Positions 19,458 through 27,543 of a stretch of 40,562 nt of DNA are shown here, one piece after another. Both the position numbers and the translations under genes were made by a program. Under the pieces are notes generated by a model. That model was not told the DNA's origin, did no database searches, and saw only the letters and a program-made list of their open reading frames with translations. Every line of letters begins with the position of its first letter. Position 1 is the stretch's first letter. Source of the stretch: Phycisphaeraceae bacterium (GTDB lineage Bacteria; Planctomycetota; Phycisphaerae; Phycisphaerales; UBA1924); assembly GCA_021299385.1 (NCBI GenBank), contig JAJTGZ010000013.1:1-40562 (forward strand), in the 5' to 3' direction.

Positions 19458-19503
19458 GAAGTTGCCAACCCCACCCCTGCCCCTCCCCTCGGGGGAGGGG
19501 TTC
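19458..19503. repeat. Dispersed intergenic palindromic repeat, copy B
   Basis: Second copy of the element at 15517-15562, 45 of 46 positions identical, with the same CCCCTCCCC-TCG-GGGGAGGGG hairpin (19480-19500). It lies between the unknown gene ending at 19527 and the universal stress protein gene. Confidence 0.85.
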
Positions 19504-19526
19504 TTAGTCAGAGATATTGGGGATTC

Positions 19527-20360
19527 TTAGTTGTCCTGCTCGTCGTCGCCCGGCTCGGGGAGCATCGTTGCCGTGCGCGCCCCGACGGGGTTGATGAGGG
19601 CCTGGTGGGCGCTTTCTTCGCAGGCCTGGCGAAGGCGTTGGTGGAGTTTTTCATGGTCGGGAAAGGCCTGCAAGCGCAGGTAGAGGGCCTCGACGCGTTG
19701 GAAGCAGTTGATGCTGGTAACCTGCTCGATAGCCGCGTCGCCGAGGGCCTCGCACGCGGCGAGGATCCAGGGCATATCGGGTGTGATGAACGTGCCGAAG
19801 ACGTTGACGACCTGCGCGGGCGGGGCCGTAAGTGTGGCCGTGGCGGCTGGCTTGGGCGTGGTGGCCTTGGTCTTTTTGTTCCCCTTGCCCTTAATCGAGG
19901 CCAGCGGTGGTGTTGGCTCTTGCACATAGGCCCGGGCAGTAACAGGCCCGACGGAGACGACCGGGCAAAGCCCCCCGCTGGTGCGGGGCTCGCGCGCGAT
20001 GACGATCACCGGCACGCACGCCTGCTCGGCACGCACGCGTAGCACGCGGGCCTCCTGCCCCACGCGCGGGGGGACAAAGAAATAGCACCCAGGCTCGGGC
20101 ACAAACTGCTCACCGATCGGCTCGGAGATCAAGACCACCCGGCCAGCATCAACCGCCAGGTCGCGCTTCATACGCCGGGCCTCTTGCAGGGGGTTGATCA
20201 CGCGCCCAGCACGCTGATAGTCCTTGGCCAAGATCGCGCTGCGGAGGCACTCAATGGCGAGCTGCTCGGCTAGAAAATAGTCGCGCTGAACCAGGGCAAT
20301 GCTCGCATGCTCCATCATCGCGTCGATCTTCTGGCCAGACTGCTTGCTCGCCGTCGTCAT
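19527..20360 (-). CDS. Unknown protein with TPR-like helices
   Basis: A 277-residue protein that I do not recognise. The N-terminal part (about 15-70) reads as helix pairs of TPR type, with ALVQRDYFLAEQLAIECL followed by AKDYQRAGRVINPLQEA. The middle (about 76-150) is strand-rich with Pro/Gly and contains ARVLRVRAEQACVPVIVIAR. A Lys/Pro/Ala-rich linker (about 155-185) leads to another helical part (about 200-260, ILAACEALGDAAIEQV and RVEALYLRLQAFPDHEKLHQRL). There is no signal peptide. The start overlaps the stop of the upstream gene by 4 nt (ATGA), so the two are translationally coupled and probably work together. It may be restricted to planctomycetes, but this is untested. Confidence 0.78.
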   Translation of the reverse strand: MTTASKQSGQKIDAMMEHASIALVQRDYFLAEQLAIECLRSAILAKDYQRAGRVINPLQEARRMKRDLAVDAGRVVLISEPIGEQFVPEPGCYFFVPPRVGQEARVLRVRAEQACVPVIVIAREPRTSGGLCPVVSVGPVTARAYVQEPTPPLASIKGKGNKKTKATTPKPAATATLTAPPAQVVNVFGTFITPDMPWILAACEALGDAAIEQVTSINCFQRVEALYLRLQAFPDHEKLHQRLRQACEESAHQALINPVGARTATMLPEPGDDEQDN

Positions 20361-21004
20361 GCAGCGCCACCCTCAGCCTTGCTTTCAGACTCACCCACGC
20401 CCGGCAAGGCCAGCACACGCGCTGCTTGTCCCATCTGCCCGAGCAGCCCGGTCCACACCTCGGCCTGTTGGTCGAGTTCCGCGTTGAGCAGGTCCCCAAG
20501 TGTTGCCCAGTCTTGCATTGCAAGCGTTGCCTTGAGGGCCGAGAGGCTTGCACTCAACTCTGCGGTGGTTTGCTGAAAACTCGTCCCCGCCGGGCAGAGC
20601 GACTGCGGGCTGACGCCCAGCAGGACCGGTGCCTGGTCGAGCACCTTGCGCACGGCCTCCCAGACGCCCACGGCCTCGGCCAGCAGCCCGAAGGCCTGGT
20701 CCGTCTGCCCCGCCTGCAACGCCCCCGCGGCCTCCTGCTGGATGGCCCGCGCTTCGTCGAGGGCCTCGGCGGCCTGCTCGAAGCTCATCGCCACCAAAGC
20801 ACGCGGGTCCGCCGAGATACACTCGATGCGCTCGCCCGCGACGGTGCCGGGCTGGTCGATCTGCTCATCGGTCAAGTCGACACCGTCGAGCTTCACCTCG
20901 ACAACGACCCGGCCAAGGTCGGCCGCCTGCCGGCGGGCCGTCTCCAGCGCGGCGGCCAGGGTCGGCTGGGGACCAATCTCACGCTGGTCGAGGTACGTTT
21001 TCAT
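20357..21004 (-). CDS. Unknown helical protein coupled to the next gene
   Basis: A 215-residue protein of unknown function. Residues 1-60 look like a small alpha/beta domain (VVVEVKLDGVDLTDEQID). The rest is rich in Ala, Glu and Gln and predicted to be long helices (SFEQAAEALDEARAIQQEAAG; AFGLLAEAVGVWEAVRKVL; FQQTTAELSASLSALKATL), so a coiled-coil or helical bundle is likely. No signal peptide or membrane segment is seen. It starts 78 bp after plsX on the same strand and its stop overlaps the start of the 277-residue protein gene. The pair may belong to the rpmF-plsX transcript. Confidence 0.78.
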   Translation of the reverse strand: MKTYLDQREIGPQPTLAAALETARRQAADLGRVVVEVKLDGVDLTDEQIDQPGTVAGERIECISADPRALVAMSFEQAAEALDEARAIQQEAAGALQAGQTDQAFGLLAEAVGVWEAVRKVLDQAPVLLGVSPQSLCPAGTSFQQTTAELSASLSALKATLAMQDWATLGDLLNAELDQQAEVWTGLLGQMGQAARVLALPGVGESESKAEGGAA

Positions 21005-21082
21005 TTCGTCGGTATCGGCAATTTGCCCGGTTTGCGTGCACAGGGCTGGGTTTGTTGGCTGGCCCGAGCGCAGGGCTGATGC

Positions 21083-22123
21083 TCAGGCCTGCACCGGGGT
21101 GCTGACGTGCTCGACCTCTCCGAGCCGGGCGCTGATGGCCTCGTTGATGCGCGTGTTGACGTAGAGGCACGCCTGCTTGACGGCCGAGCGGATGCTCTTG
21201 GGTTCGCTGCTGCCGTGGGCGATCATGCAGATGCCGTTGACACCGAGCAGGGGCGCACCGCCATGCTCGTGGTAGTCGTTCTTCTTGAACATGTCCTTGA
21301 GGACCGGTTCGAGGCGGAAGAGCAGTTCGGGGTCGGTGCGGATGATCTCCTGGCCGAGGCCCTGGAAGATCGCCTTGGCCATCCCCTCGGCCGTCTTGAG
21401 CACCACGTTGCCGACGAGGCCGTCGGTAACAACAACATCGGCAAAGTTTGCAAAGAGCTCGCGCCCCTCGATATAGCCAACAAAGTTGACCCCCGGGGTG
21501 CGTTTGAAGAGGTCGTAGGTCTCGCGGATCAGGGTGGTGCCCTTGCCCTCCTCGGTGCCGATGTTCATCACCGCCACGCGGGGCTCCTTGCGGCCGTGCA
21601 GGAGCCTGGAGACTGTCTCGGCCATCAGGCCATACTGCCAGAGGTGCGTCGGTCGCGGCTCGGGGTTGGCACCCGCATCGCTCAGGACGACCGGGCCGTG
21701 GAACGTTGGGATGGTCACGGCAATGCCGGGGCGGTGGACGTGCTCGATGCGGCGCATGTGCATCGTCGCGGCCGAGACGCACGCGCCGGTGTTCCCCGCC
21801 GAGAGAACGGCATCGCACCGGTAGCCGTAGAGGGCTTGGGCCTTGGCCGAACCGGCTAGGGCCATGTGGACGATGGTGGAGTCCTTCTTGCCGCGGACCG
21901 CCTCGACGGGGTGCTCGTCCATGCCGATGACCTCGTGGCAGTCGAGTATCTCGAGCCTTGGGTCGGCGATGTTGTAGTCGTGCAGATAGGTGCGGATGAG
22001 GCGTTCAGGCCCGATCAGCACGATTTGGTCGCCCGCTTGGAGCACGTCAAGGCTCAGGACACATCCCTTGAGGATCGCGTCGGGCGCGTGGTCGCCACCC
22101 ATGACATCGACACCGATGCGCAT
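21083..22123 (-). CDS. plsX: Phosphate acyltransferase PlsX
   Basis: A 346-residue peripheral membrane enzyme that converts acyl-ACP and phosphate to acyl-phosphate for phosphatidic acid synthesis. The N-terminus RIGVDVMGGDHAPDAILKG is the family signature. Further marks are SAGNTGACVSAATM, GTEEGKGTTLIRETYDL, VVTDGLVGNVVLKTAEG and, near the C-terminus, EHGGAPLLGVNGICMIAHGSS. The start ATG 22123 has a perfect AAGGAG (22129-22134) 5 nt upstream. The longer frame to 22147 is not needed. It follows rpmF on the same strand, the order found in many bacteria. A hairpin between them (22208-22227) could modulate read-through. Confidence 0.96.
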   Translation of the reverse strand: MRIGVDVMGGDHAPDAILKGCVLSLDVLQAGDQIVLIGPERLIRTYLHDYNIADPRLEILDCHEVIGMDEHPVEAVRGKKDSTIVHMALAGSAKAQALYGYRCDAVLSAGNTGACVSAATMHMRRIEHVHRPGIAVTIPTFHGPVVLSDAGANPEPRPTHLWQYGLMAETVSRLLHGRKEPRVAVMNIGTEEGKGTTLIRETYDLFKRTPGVNFVGYIEGRELFANFADVVVTDGLVGNVVLKTAEGMAKAIFQGLGQEIIRTDPELLFRLEPVLKDMFKKNDYHEHGGAPLLGVNGICMIAHGSSEPKSIRSAVKQACLYVNTRINEAISARLGEVEHVSTPVQA

Positions 22124-22207
22124 GGAAACTCCTTGCAAGAAACCCAAGGCCCGGGCCGGCTCATCTTGCCGGGTGTTTTGAACCGGGCTATGGAACCAAC
22201 ACTAAAC

Positions 22208-22227
22208 GGCCAGGCCCGCGCCTGGCC
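22208..22227 (-). terminator. Hairpin between rpmF and plsX
   Basis: An 8-bp stem (GGCCAGGC/GCCTGGCC) with a 4-nt loop lies 41 bp after the rpmF stop. On the minus strand it is followed by CGTTTAG, a poor T-run, so it would be at most a weak terminator or an RNA-processing structure that sets the rpmF to plsX ratio. Confidence 0.4.
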
Positions 22228-22267
22228 GAGCTATCACAGAACCGGGGACCGCCCCGGACAAGCCAGA

Positions 22268-22501
22268 TTAGTTGCCCCCACCCTCGCCGCCGAGCTTCTT
22301 GCGTTTCTTCGGTGCGCCGATGCCAAGTTTGGCGACCTGGATCGTCAGCCCGGGGCGGACGTACCCGCTCTGGATGCTCACGCGGTGGTGCATCTTGGGC
22401 ATACCCGAGACGGGGTCAAGCCCGGGTGTGACCCCGGTCAGGGCGTGGTGGGCGCGACGCCGACGCGTCCGGCCGTAGGAAATTCTTTGTGGAGGGTTCA
22501 T
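22268..22501 (-). CDS. rpmF: 50S ribosomal protein L32, divergent Cys-less form
   Basis: A 77-residue basic protein. The central RTRRRRAHHALTG and MHHRVSIQSGYVRPG align with the L32 core (TRRAHHAL, HRVC...CGYY.G). The zinc-ribbon cysteines are all missing, so it is a C-minus form. The N-terminus MNPPQRISYG differs from the usual MAVPKKK, whose basic cluster seems to have moved to the C-terminus (APKKRKKLGGEGGGN). ATG 22501 is preferred over the longer frame from 22552, since the L32 homology starts there; AGGA lies about 10 nt upstream. The position directly before plsX supports the call. L32 sits near the peptide exit region of the large subunit. Confidence 0.82.
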   Translation of the reverse strand: MNPPQRISYGRTRRRRAHHALTGVTPGLDPVSGMPKMHHRVSIQSGYVRPGLTIQVAKLGIGAPKKRKKLGGEGGGN

Positions 22502-22664
22502 GGTAAGGGTTCCTGCCCGCGGGTGTCTACCCGCCGGGTTGAACCGGAACATTAGGAGGGGCCGGGGGGCAAAGGCAACCGGGAACGGAGACGATCACCG
22601 AACTGTCCCCGAAACTGTTTGTATTGTGCTTGGTATTAGGCTGGCCAACGCGCCGCACCTGTAA

Positions 22665-23888
22665 TCAATCCTGATCCCCAAACTCAAACGTCGGCCTGGA
22701 GACAATCGGCGCAGGGCGTACGCCGATCGAGACGAGCAGGCCGGTCATGATCCAGACAGAGATCATCGATGACCCACCCGCACTGACAAACGGGAGCGTA
22801 ACGCCGATGATCGGCAGCACTCCGACGACCATGCCGATGTTGACCAGCGCCTGCGTCGCCAAGAGCGCGGCGAACCCGACGCAGACGAGCCGGCCGAACG
22901 GGTCTTTGCACGTTGCCGCAGTCAGAAGTGCGCCCATGATCCAGAGGCCATAGAGCGCAAAGACACCGGCCACCCCCGCCAGCCCGAACCGGGCGGCGAC
23001 AACCGAGAAGATCATGTCGTTGTGCCGCTCGGGCAGCTGCGCATAGCGGATGACGGCCCGTGCCTTGGCGTCGGGGTACCCCGTCCACTGCCCGGCGCCG
23101 ATGAGCGAGATCGCCGTGAGGCTCTGGTAGTTGATGTCGTCGCTGACGCGCTTGTCCCCGGTGAGCTGGTAGTAGAGCCCCACGATCCGCTGCTTCTGGT
23201 AGGGCTTCATCAACGGGTACGACACCGGCAGCGCGAGCAGGCCGCAGGCAACGATGATCGCCAGGTGCTTGAGCTTCGCCCCCGCGGCCAGCACGATCGC
23301 GAAGATGGTGGGTATAAACAGCAGCGCACTGCCGAGGTCGGGCTGGAGCAGGATCAGCGCGATCGGGATGAACGTGAGCACCGCGGGCATCACAAAGCCG
23401 CGCACCTCGCGGTGGTTTTTGCGGAAGCGGAAGTAGTCCGCCGCGACCATGATGAATGTAACCTTGACCAGTTCCGTCGGCTGCAGGTCGATCGGCCCAA
23501 GGTCGATCCACGCGCGCACGCCGTTGACCGGCCGCACAAGGCTGGCGGGGACGAACGGCAGCACCAGCACGACCAGCAGCCCGAGCGACAGAAAGAAGAT
23601 GGTCCATGCAAACAGCCGAACCACGCGGTAATCGGGCAACGCCACGACCATCCCCGCCACCAGCCCGGCGCACAAAAAGATCACCTGCTTGATCGCACGC
23701 GGTGCCAATTCACCGGTCCCTTCCCCGGCCAACGCACCCGTGCCCAGGTCAATCGCGTACACCCCCAGCAGCGAGAGCGCAAGCCCGGCCAGCACGCTCA
23801 GCCACGCCCAGTTGAGCAGCCGAAGCCGCCCAAGGGGCGAGAGCGACAGGCCCGTCTGGGCTGGAAAGTTCGCGGGCACGCGTGCCAT
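22665..23888 (-). CDS. rodA: Rod-shape SEDS glycosyltransferase RodA
   Basis: A 407-residue polytopic membrane protein with about ten hydrophobic segments. SEDS proteins polymerise lipid II into glycan strands; RodA does this for the side wall together with PBP2. Visible family marks are RAWIDLGPIDLQPTELVKV (125-143), LLQPDLGSALLF (180-191), LPERHNDMIFSVVAARFG (285-302; D291 is at the likely catalytic position) and VNIGMVVGVLPIIGVTLPFVS (349-369) followed by AGGSS. The start ATG abuts the PBP2 stop codon (TAG then ATG), so the two are translationally coupled. The pairing with PBP2 makes RodA more likely than FtsW. mreBCD, which often precede this pair, are not in the window. Confidence 0.94.
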   Translation of the reverse strand: MARVPANFPAQTGLSLSPLGRLRLLNWAWLSVLAGLALSLLGVYAIDLGTGALAGEGTGELAPRAIKQVIFLCAGLVAGMVVALPDYRVVRLFAWTIFFLSLGLLVVLVLPFVPASLVRPVNGVRAWIDLGPIDLQPTELVKVTFIMVAADYFRFRKNHREVRGFVMPAVLTFIPIALILLQPDLGSALLFIPTIFAIVLAAGAKLKHLAIIVACGLLALPVSYPLMKPYQKQRIVGLYYQLTGDKRVSDDINYQSLTAISLIGAGQWTGYPDAKARAVIRYAQLPERHNDMIFSVVAARFGLAGVAGVFALYGLWIMGALLTAATCKDPFGRLVCVGFAALLATQALVNIGMVVGVLPIIGVTLPFVSAGGSSMISVWIMTGLLVSIGVRPAPIVSRPTFEFGDQD

Positions 23889-26219
23889 CTACAAATACCC
23901 CTCGGCACGCAAGGCCCACAAAATCTGGTTCGCCAGCGGCCCGGCAACACGCCCGCCTGAACCTCCATACTCCACCAAGAGCGCGACAACAACCCTCGGC
24001 CTGGCCGCACCCTCGGCACCGGCCATGACCACAAACCAGGAGTGGTCCAGCGAGGCGTCGGGGTTCTCCTGACTCTTCTTGCCCGAATCCGCCGTGCCCG
24101 ACTTGCCCCAGATGCTCACGCCGGGGATGTTGAACGTCGGCTCCTTGGCCTGCACGCCATCGGGGCCAGTGTACGTGATGTGGTGCCCCGAGCCGCGCTC
24201 CTCGCTGACTGCTCGCTGCAGCCCGCGCATTGCCATCTGCACCGAGCCGCGGTCCCACCCGAGATCATCGCGCACGCTCGGCACTCCGGTGCGTATCTTG
24301 GGCACCAGCCGAATGCCCCCGCGCGCTAGCGTGGCATATGCATCGGCTGCCTGCAACGGCGTCCAGGCGATGGGCCCTTGGCCGATCCCCATGAGGATCG
24401 CATCGCCGGCGGTGATCCGTGGGCGTTGGTCGCCGCTCTCATCGCCCGGGCTCTCGCGCCGGCTCATCCGCCCGACGGAGCCGGGGAACTGGTACCCCAC
24501 GCCGAGGTCCGGCCGTTTGATCCCATCGTCCGTCCCGACCCCCAGCGATGCAAAGATTTTCTCGATACCTTCGGGCCCGAGTTTCTGCCCGAGCATGAAG
24601 AAGTAGATATTGCACGAGACCATGATCGCCTCGTCGGCCGTCAGCGGGTGCCCGAACTGTGCCGTGTGCGTCGTGTTGTTCTGCTTGTAGATCCAGCAGC
24701 GCAGCATGTCGGGCCTGTCGGGATGAAAGTGCCCCGTACAGTCGACCGTCCGCCCCGCCTCCCACACCCCCTGCGCCACCCCCCCGGCGAGCATCAACGG
24801 CTTGACGATGGATCCCGGCGCATACGCACGCCCCATCGCCCGGCTCAGCAGCGGCTGGCCCGAGGCCTCCCCCAGCACGCTGTCGGGGTCGTCTCGCAGT
24901 TGCTGCCGGGTGAATGTCGGTGTGCTGACCATCGACAGAATCTCGCCGGTGTCGATGTCCAATATCACCGCCGCGGCGTTGAGGGGCGTGCCGGGGTCCA
25001 AGGCCTTGTTGTTCTGCCAGGGCTGCACCACCGTCAGCCCCGTCAGTGGGTTCATCAATGCCTGAACGCGCGCCTGCAAGCGCGAGTCGAGCGTCAGGCG
25101 CACGTCCTTGCCCGGCGTGCGCTCCACGCGCGTGCTCTGGCCGGTGTCCAGCCGTTCGAGCACGCTGCCGCGCGCCCCGCGCAGTTCCGGTTCCAGAGCC
25201 CACTCCAGCCCGGCAGCGCCGATGCTGTCGCCGGGGCGGTAAGCACCCGGGTCGATCGTCGGCTTGCCGTCGTCGCCGATGCCGCGGGGTGGCCTGCGGG
25301 CAATGTCCTCTTTGAACAGTTGCCCGCGCATCCAACCGATGATCCCCGTCGCAACACCACGGGCCGTTACCTCCTGCGTCTTCTGACTCCGCAGCGGCCC
25401 GGGGAAGTTCGACAGGTCCAGCCCCACGGCGATCTCCTCACTCGGATACTCCCGCCGAGTCGCGTCAACGAGCTTCATCCCCGGCAGCAGCGGCGAGCCG
25501 GCCAACTCGCTCTCGTGCGGGAACGTGAACGCCACCTCCTCGTCCAGATCACGCACCAGCACATGCGGCGTGCGCTGCTCGCGGATCGGGCGAGCGACCT
25601 CCGCAAGAGACAACGTGCTCTCGGCCGTCGATGGCTCCTGTGCCTCCGTCAACTCCCTGCCCCGGCTGAGGCTCTCGATGCTCGCGCGACGCTGGCTCTC
25701 CCACACTGCCAGCGCCTGCGCACTGACACGCGCGACGATCTCACTCCGCCGCTCCTCGATCTCGCTCGGCGGCACACCCGTCAGGCGCGAGACCTCTGCC
25801 CACGCCTCTGTCAAACGCTGCTGATACGGCCCAAGCCCCTCCTGCACCAACCTCTCACGCTCGAGCGGGGACAACTGCGTCCACTCCGCCGTCCGCCGGC
25901 GAGCCGCCCGCGCCGCCTGCGCAAACGCCCACTGCCCGCTGATGAGCGGGTAGTCGACCTCCAGGTCAAAGCTCGGCTTGTCGATCGCCAGCACGCGCCC
26001 GTCGCGGTCGAGGATCTTCCCCCGGCTTGTGCCGATCCACCGCCGCTCGACCAACCGGCCCTCGGCCTGCTCACGCAGCGACTCACCCTTGCGGATCGTC
26101 AGGTCGCACGTCCGCAGCATCGGCACTGCCGCCGCGGCGCAGAACGCCGCGGCCAGCAGCAGCAGCCGGCGGTGAAACATCTGCATCCCGTCGCCCCAGC
26201 GGGGCAGGCCAATACGCAT
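23889..26219 (-). CDS. mrdA: Penicillin-binding protein 2 (peptidoglycan D,D-transpeptidase)
   Basis: A 776-residue class B PBP that cross-links peptidoglycan during cell elongation. A membrane anchor covers about 15-35. A long pedestal region (about 60-350) contains RGKILDRDGRVLAIDKP (66-82) and a helical stretch (about 100-210) rich in Arg, Glu and Gln. The transpeptidase domain has SIVK with the active serine S470, SCN (535-537) and KSG (706-708) in place of the common KTG. The length exceeds the usual 630-700, partly through the helical pedestal insertion. ATG 26219 has GGAG about 10 nt upstream. Its 76-bp upstream region is shared with the divergent M16 gene. PBP2 is named by its coupling to rodA. 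Confidence 0.93.
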   Translation of the reverse strand: MRIGLPRWGDGMQMFHRRLLLLAAAFCAAAAVPMLRTCDLTIRKGESLREQAEGRLVERRWIGTSRGKILDRDGRVLAIDKPSFDLEVDYPLISGQWAFAQAARAARRRTAEWTQLSPLERERLVQEGLGPYQQRLTEAWAEVSRLTGVPPSEIEERRSEIVARVSAQALAVWESQRRASIESLSRGRELTEAQEPSTAESTLSLAEVARPIREQRTPHVLVRDLDEEVAFTFPHESELAGSPLLPGMKLVDATRREYPSEEIAVGLDLSNFPGPLRSQKTQEVTARGVATGIIGWMRGQLFKEDIARRPPRGIGDDGKPTIDPGAYRPGDSIGAAGLEWALEPELRGARGSVLERLDTGQSTRVERTPGKDVRLTLDSRLQARVQALMNPLTGLTVVQPWQNNKALDPGTPLNAAAVILDIDTGEILSMVSTPTFTRQQLRDDPDSVLGEASGQPLLSRAMGRAYAPGSIVKPLMLAGGVAQGVWEAGRTVDCTGHFHPDRPDMLRCWIYKQNNTTHTAQFGHPLTADEAIMVSCNIYFFMLGQKLGPEGIEKIFASLGVGTDDGIKRPDLGVGYQFPGSVGRMSRRESPGDESGDQRPRITAGDAILMGIGQGPIAWTPLQAADAYATLARGGIRLVPKIRTGVPSVRDDLGWDRGSVQMAMRGLQRAVSEERGSGHHITYTGPDGVQAKEPTFNIPGVSIWGKSGTADSGKKSQENPDASLDHSWFVVMAGAEGAARPRVVVALLVEYGGSGGRVAGPLANQILWALRAEGYL

Positions 26220-26295
26220 ACAAACTATGCTCCAGGGCAGGATATCGGCACAAAAACCCCCGCAGGGTCAGTCCCCGCCCAGACAGACTACGCTC

Positions 26296-27543
26296 ATGGC
26301 AATGGCCATCGAGCAGACCACCCTGTCCTGCGGCATGCCGCTGATCGTCGAGCACATCCCGGGCGTCAAGTCCGCCTCGCTCTCGTGGTGGGTGCCCGCC
26401 GGGACCGCCACCGACCCACCCGACCGCCTCGGCCGCGCGCCGATGCTCGCCGAGCTGCTCCTGCGCGGCACCACGACGCACACCAGCCGGGAGATGGCCG
26501 ACGAACTCGACCGCCTGGGCATCCTGCGTGCAACGCATACCGGGACGCAGTACGTCCGCCTGGCCGCGACTTTTGTTGGCGAGCGCATCGCCGAGTGCCT
26601 GCCCCCGCTGGCCGAGATCATCCTCCGCCCACGCCTTGATGAGCAGGGGATCGACTCGGCACGCCTGCTCTGCCTCCAAGCCCTCGCGGGCCTGCCCGAC
26701 AACCCCCAGCAGCGCGCCGCCGAAATCTTGCACCAACGCCACAACCCGGCACCACTGAACCGCTCCTCCCTAGGCACCGAGCAAGGGCTTGAGGACCTGA
26801 CCCGCCAAGACCTCCTCACCGGCTGGCAAGCCCAGGCCCGCCCCGGCGCGTGCATCCTGGCCATCGCGGGCCACGTAACGCTCGCGCCCACTGCCCAGCT
26901 GCTTGAATCACTCCTGAAAGACTGGACCGGATCACCCCCGCCCCTTGCGATCGGCCAGCCCGAGCACCGGGGCACCTACTTCCACGAGCACGAAGAGACC
27001 CACCAGGTGCAGATCTACCTCGCACACCAGGCACCGCCCGAACCCTCACCCGATGCCAGGCTTGAGCGCGTCCTCACTTCGGTCCTCTCCGGCGGTTCCT
27101 CCGCACGACTCTTTGCCGAGGTGCGCGAGAAGCGGGCGCTCTGCTACTCCGTCTACGCCTCCTACGGCTCAGACAAACACTTCGGCACGCTCACCGGCTA
27201 CGTCGGCACCACCCCCGACAAGGCCCAACTCGCCCTGGACGTGATGCTCGAACAACTCGCCCACCTCGCCGGGCCGACGGCCAAGATTACCGCCGACGAA
27301 CTCGACCGTGCCCGCATCGGCCACAAGTCGCGCCTGGTCGCCTCCGGCGAGAGCACCGCCGCACGCGCCTCGGCCCTGGCAAGCGACTGGCACCGCCTCG
27401 GGCGGGCACGCTCGCTGGGCGAACTGGCCGACGAGGCAGCCTCGATTACCCTCGGGCAACTCAACGACTATGCGCACCGCCGAGCATTGGGCCCGATCAC
27501 CATCGTTACCCTCGGTCCCGGCGCGCTCAAGGCTCGGCAATAA
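26296..27543 (+). CDS. M16 (pitrilysin/insulinase)-family protein lacking the zinc motif
   Basis: A 415-residue protein with the two-domain layout of M16B processing proteases. Where active members have HXXEH (context AHFLEHLLFKGT), this one has APMLAELLLRGT, that is P49, A52 and E53, so the zinc ligands and catalytic Glu are gone. The second half keeps the substrate-binding signature SSARLFAEVREKRALCYSVYASY. By family it would be a non-catalytic partner, like the alpha subunit of mitochondrial processing peptidase, that works with an active M16 protein encoded elsewhere. No signal peptide is seen. ATG 26296 matches the family start. Its 3' end overlaps the comEC 3' end by 17 bp, tail to tail. 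Confidence 0.88.
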   Translation: MAMAIEQTTLSCGMPLIVEHIPGVKSASLSWWVPAGTATDPPDRLGRAPMLAELLLRGTTTHTSREMADELDRLGILRATHTGTQYVRLAATFVGERIAECLPPLAEIILRPRLDEQGIDSARLLCLQALAGLPDNPQQRAAEILHQRHNPAPLNRSSLGTEQGLEDLTRQDLLTGWQAQARPGACILAIAGHVTLAPTAQLLESLLKDWTGSPPPLAIGQPEHRGTYFHEHEETHQVQIYLAHQAPPEPSPDARLERVLTSVLSGGSSARLFAEVREKRALCYSVYASYGSDKHFGTLTGYVGTTPDKAQLALDVMLEQLAHLAGPTAKITADELDRARIGHKSRLVASGESTAARASALASDWHRLGRARSLGELADEAASITLGQLNDYAHRRALGPITIVTLGPGALKARQ

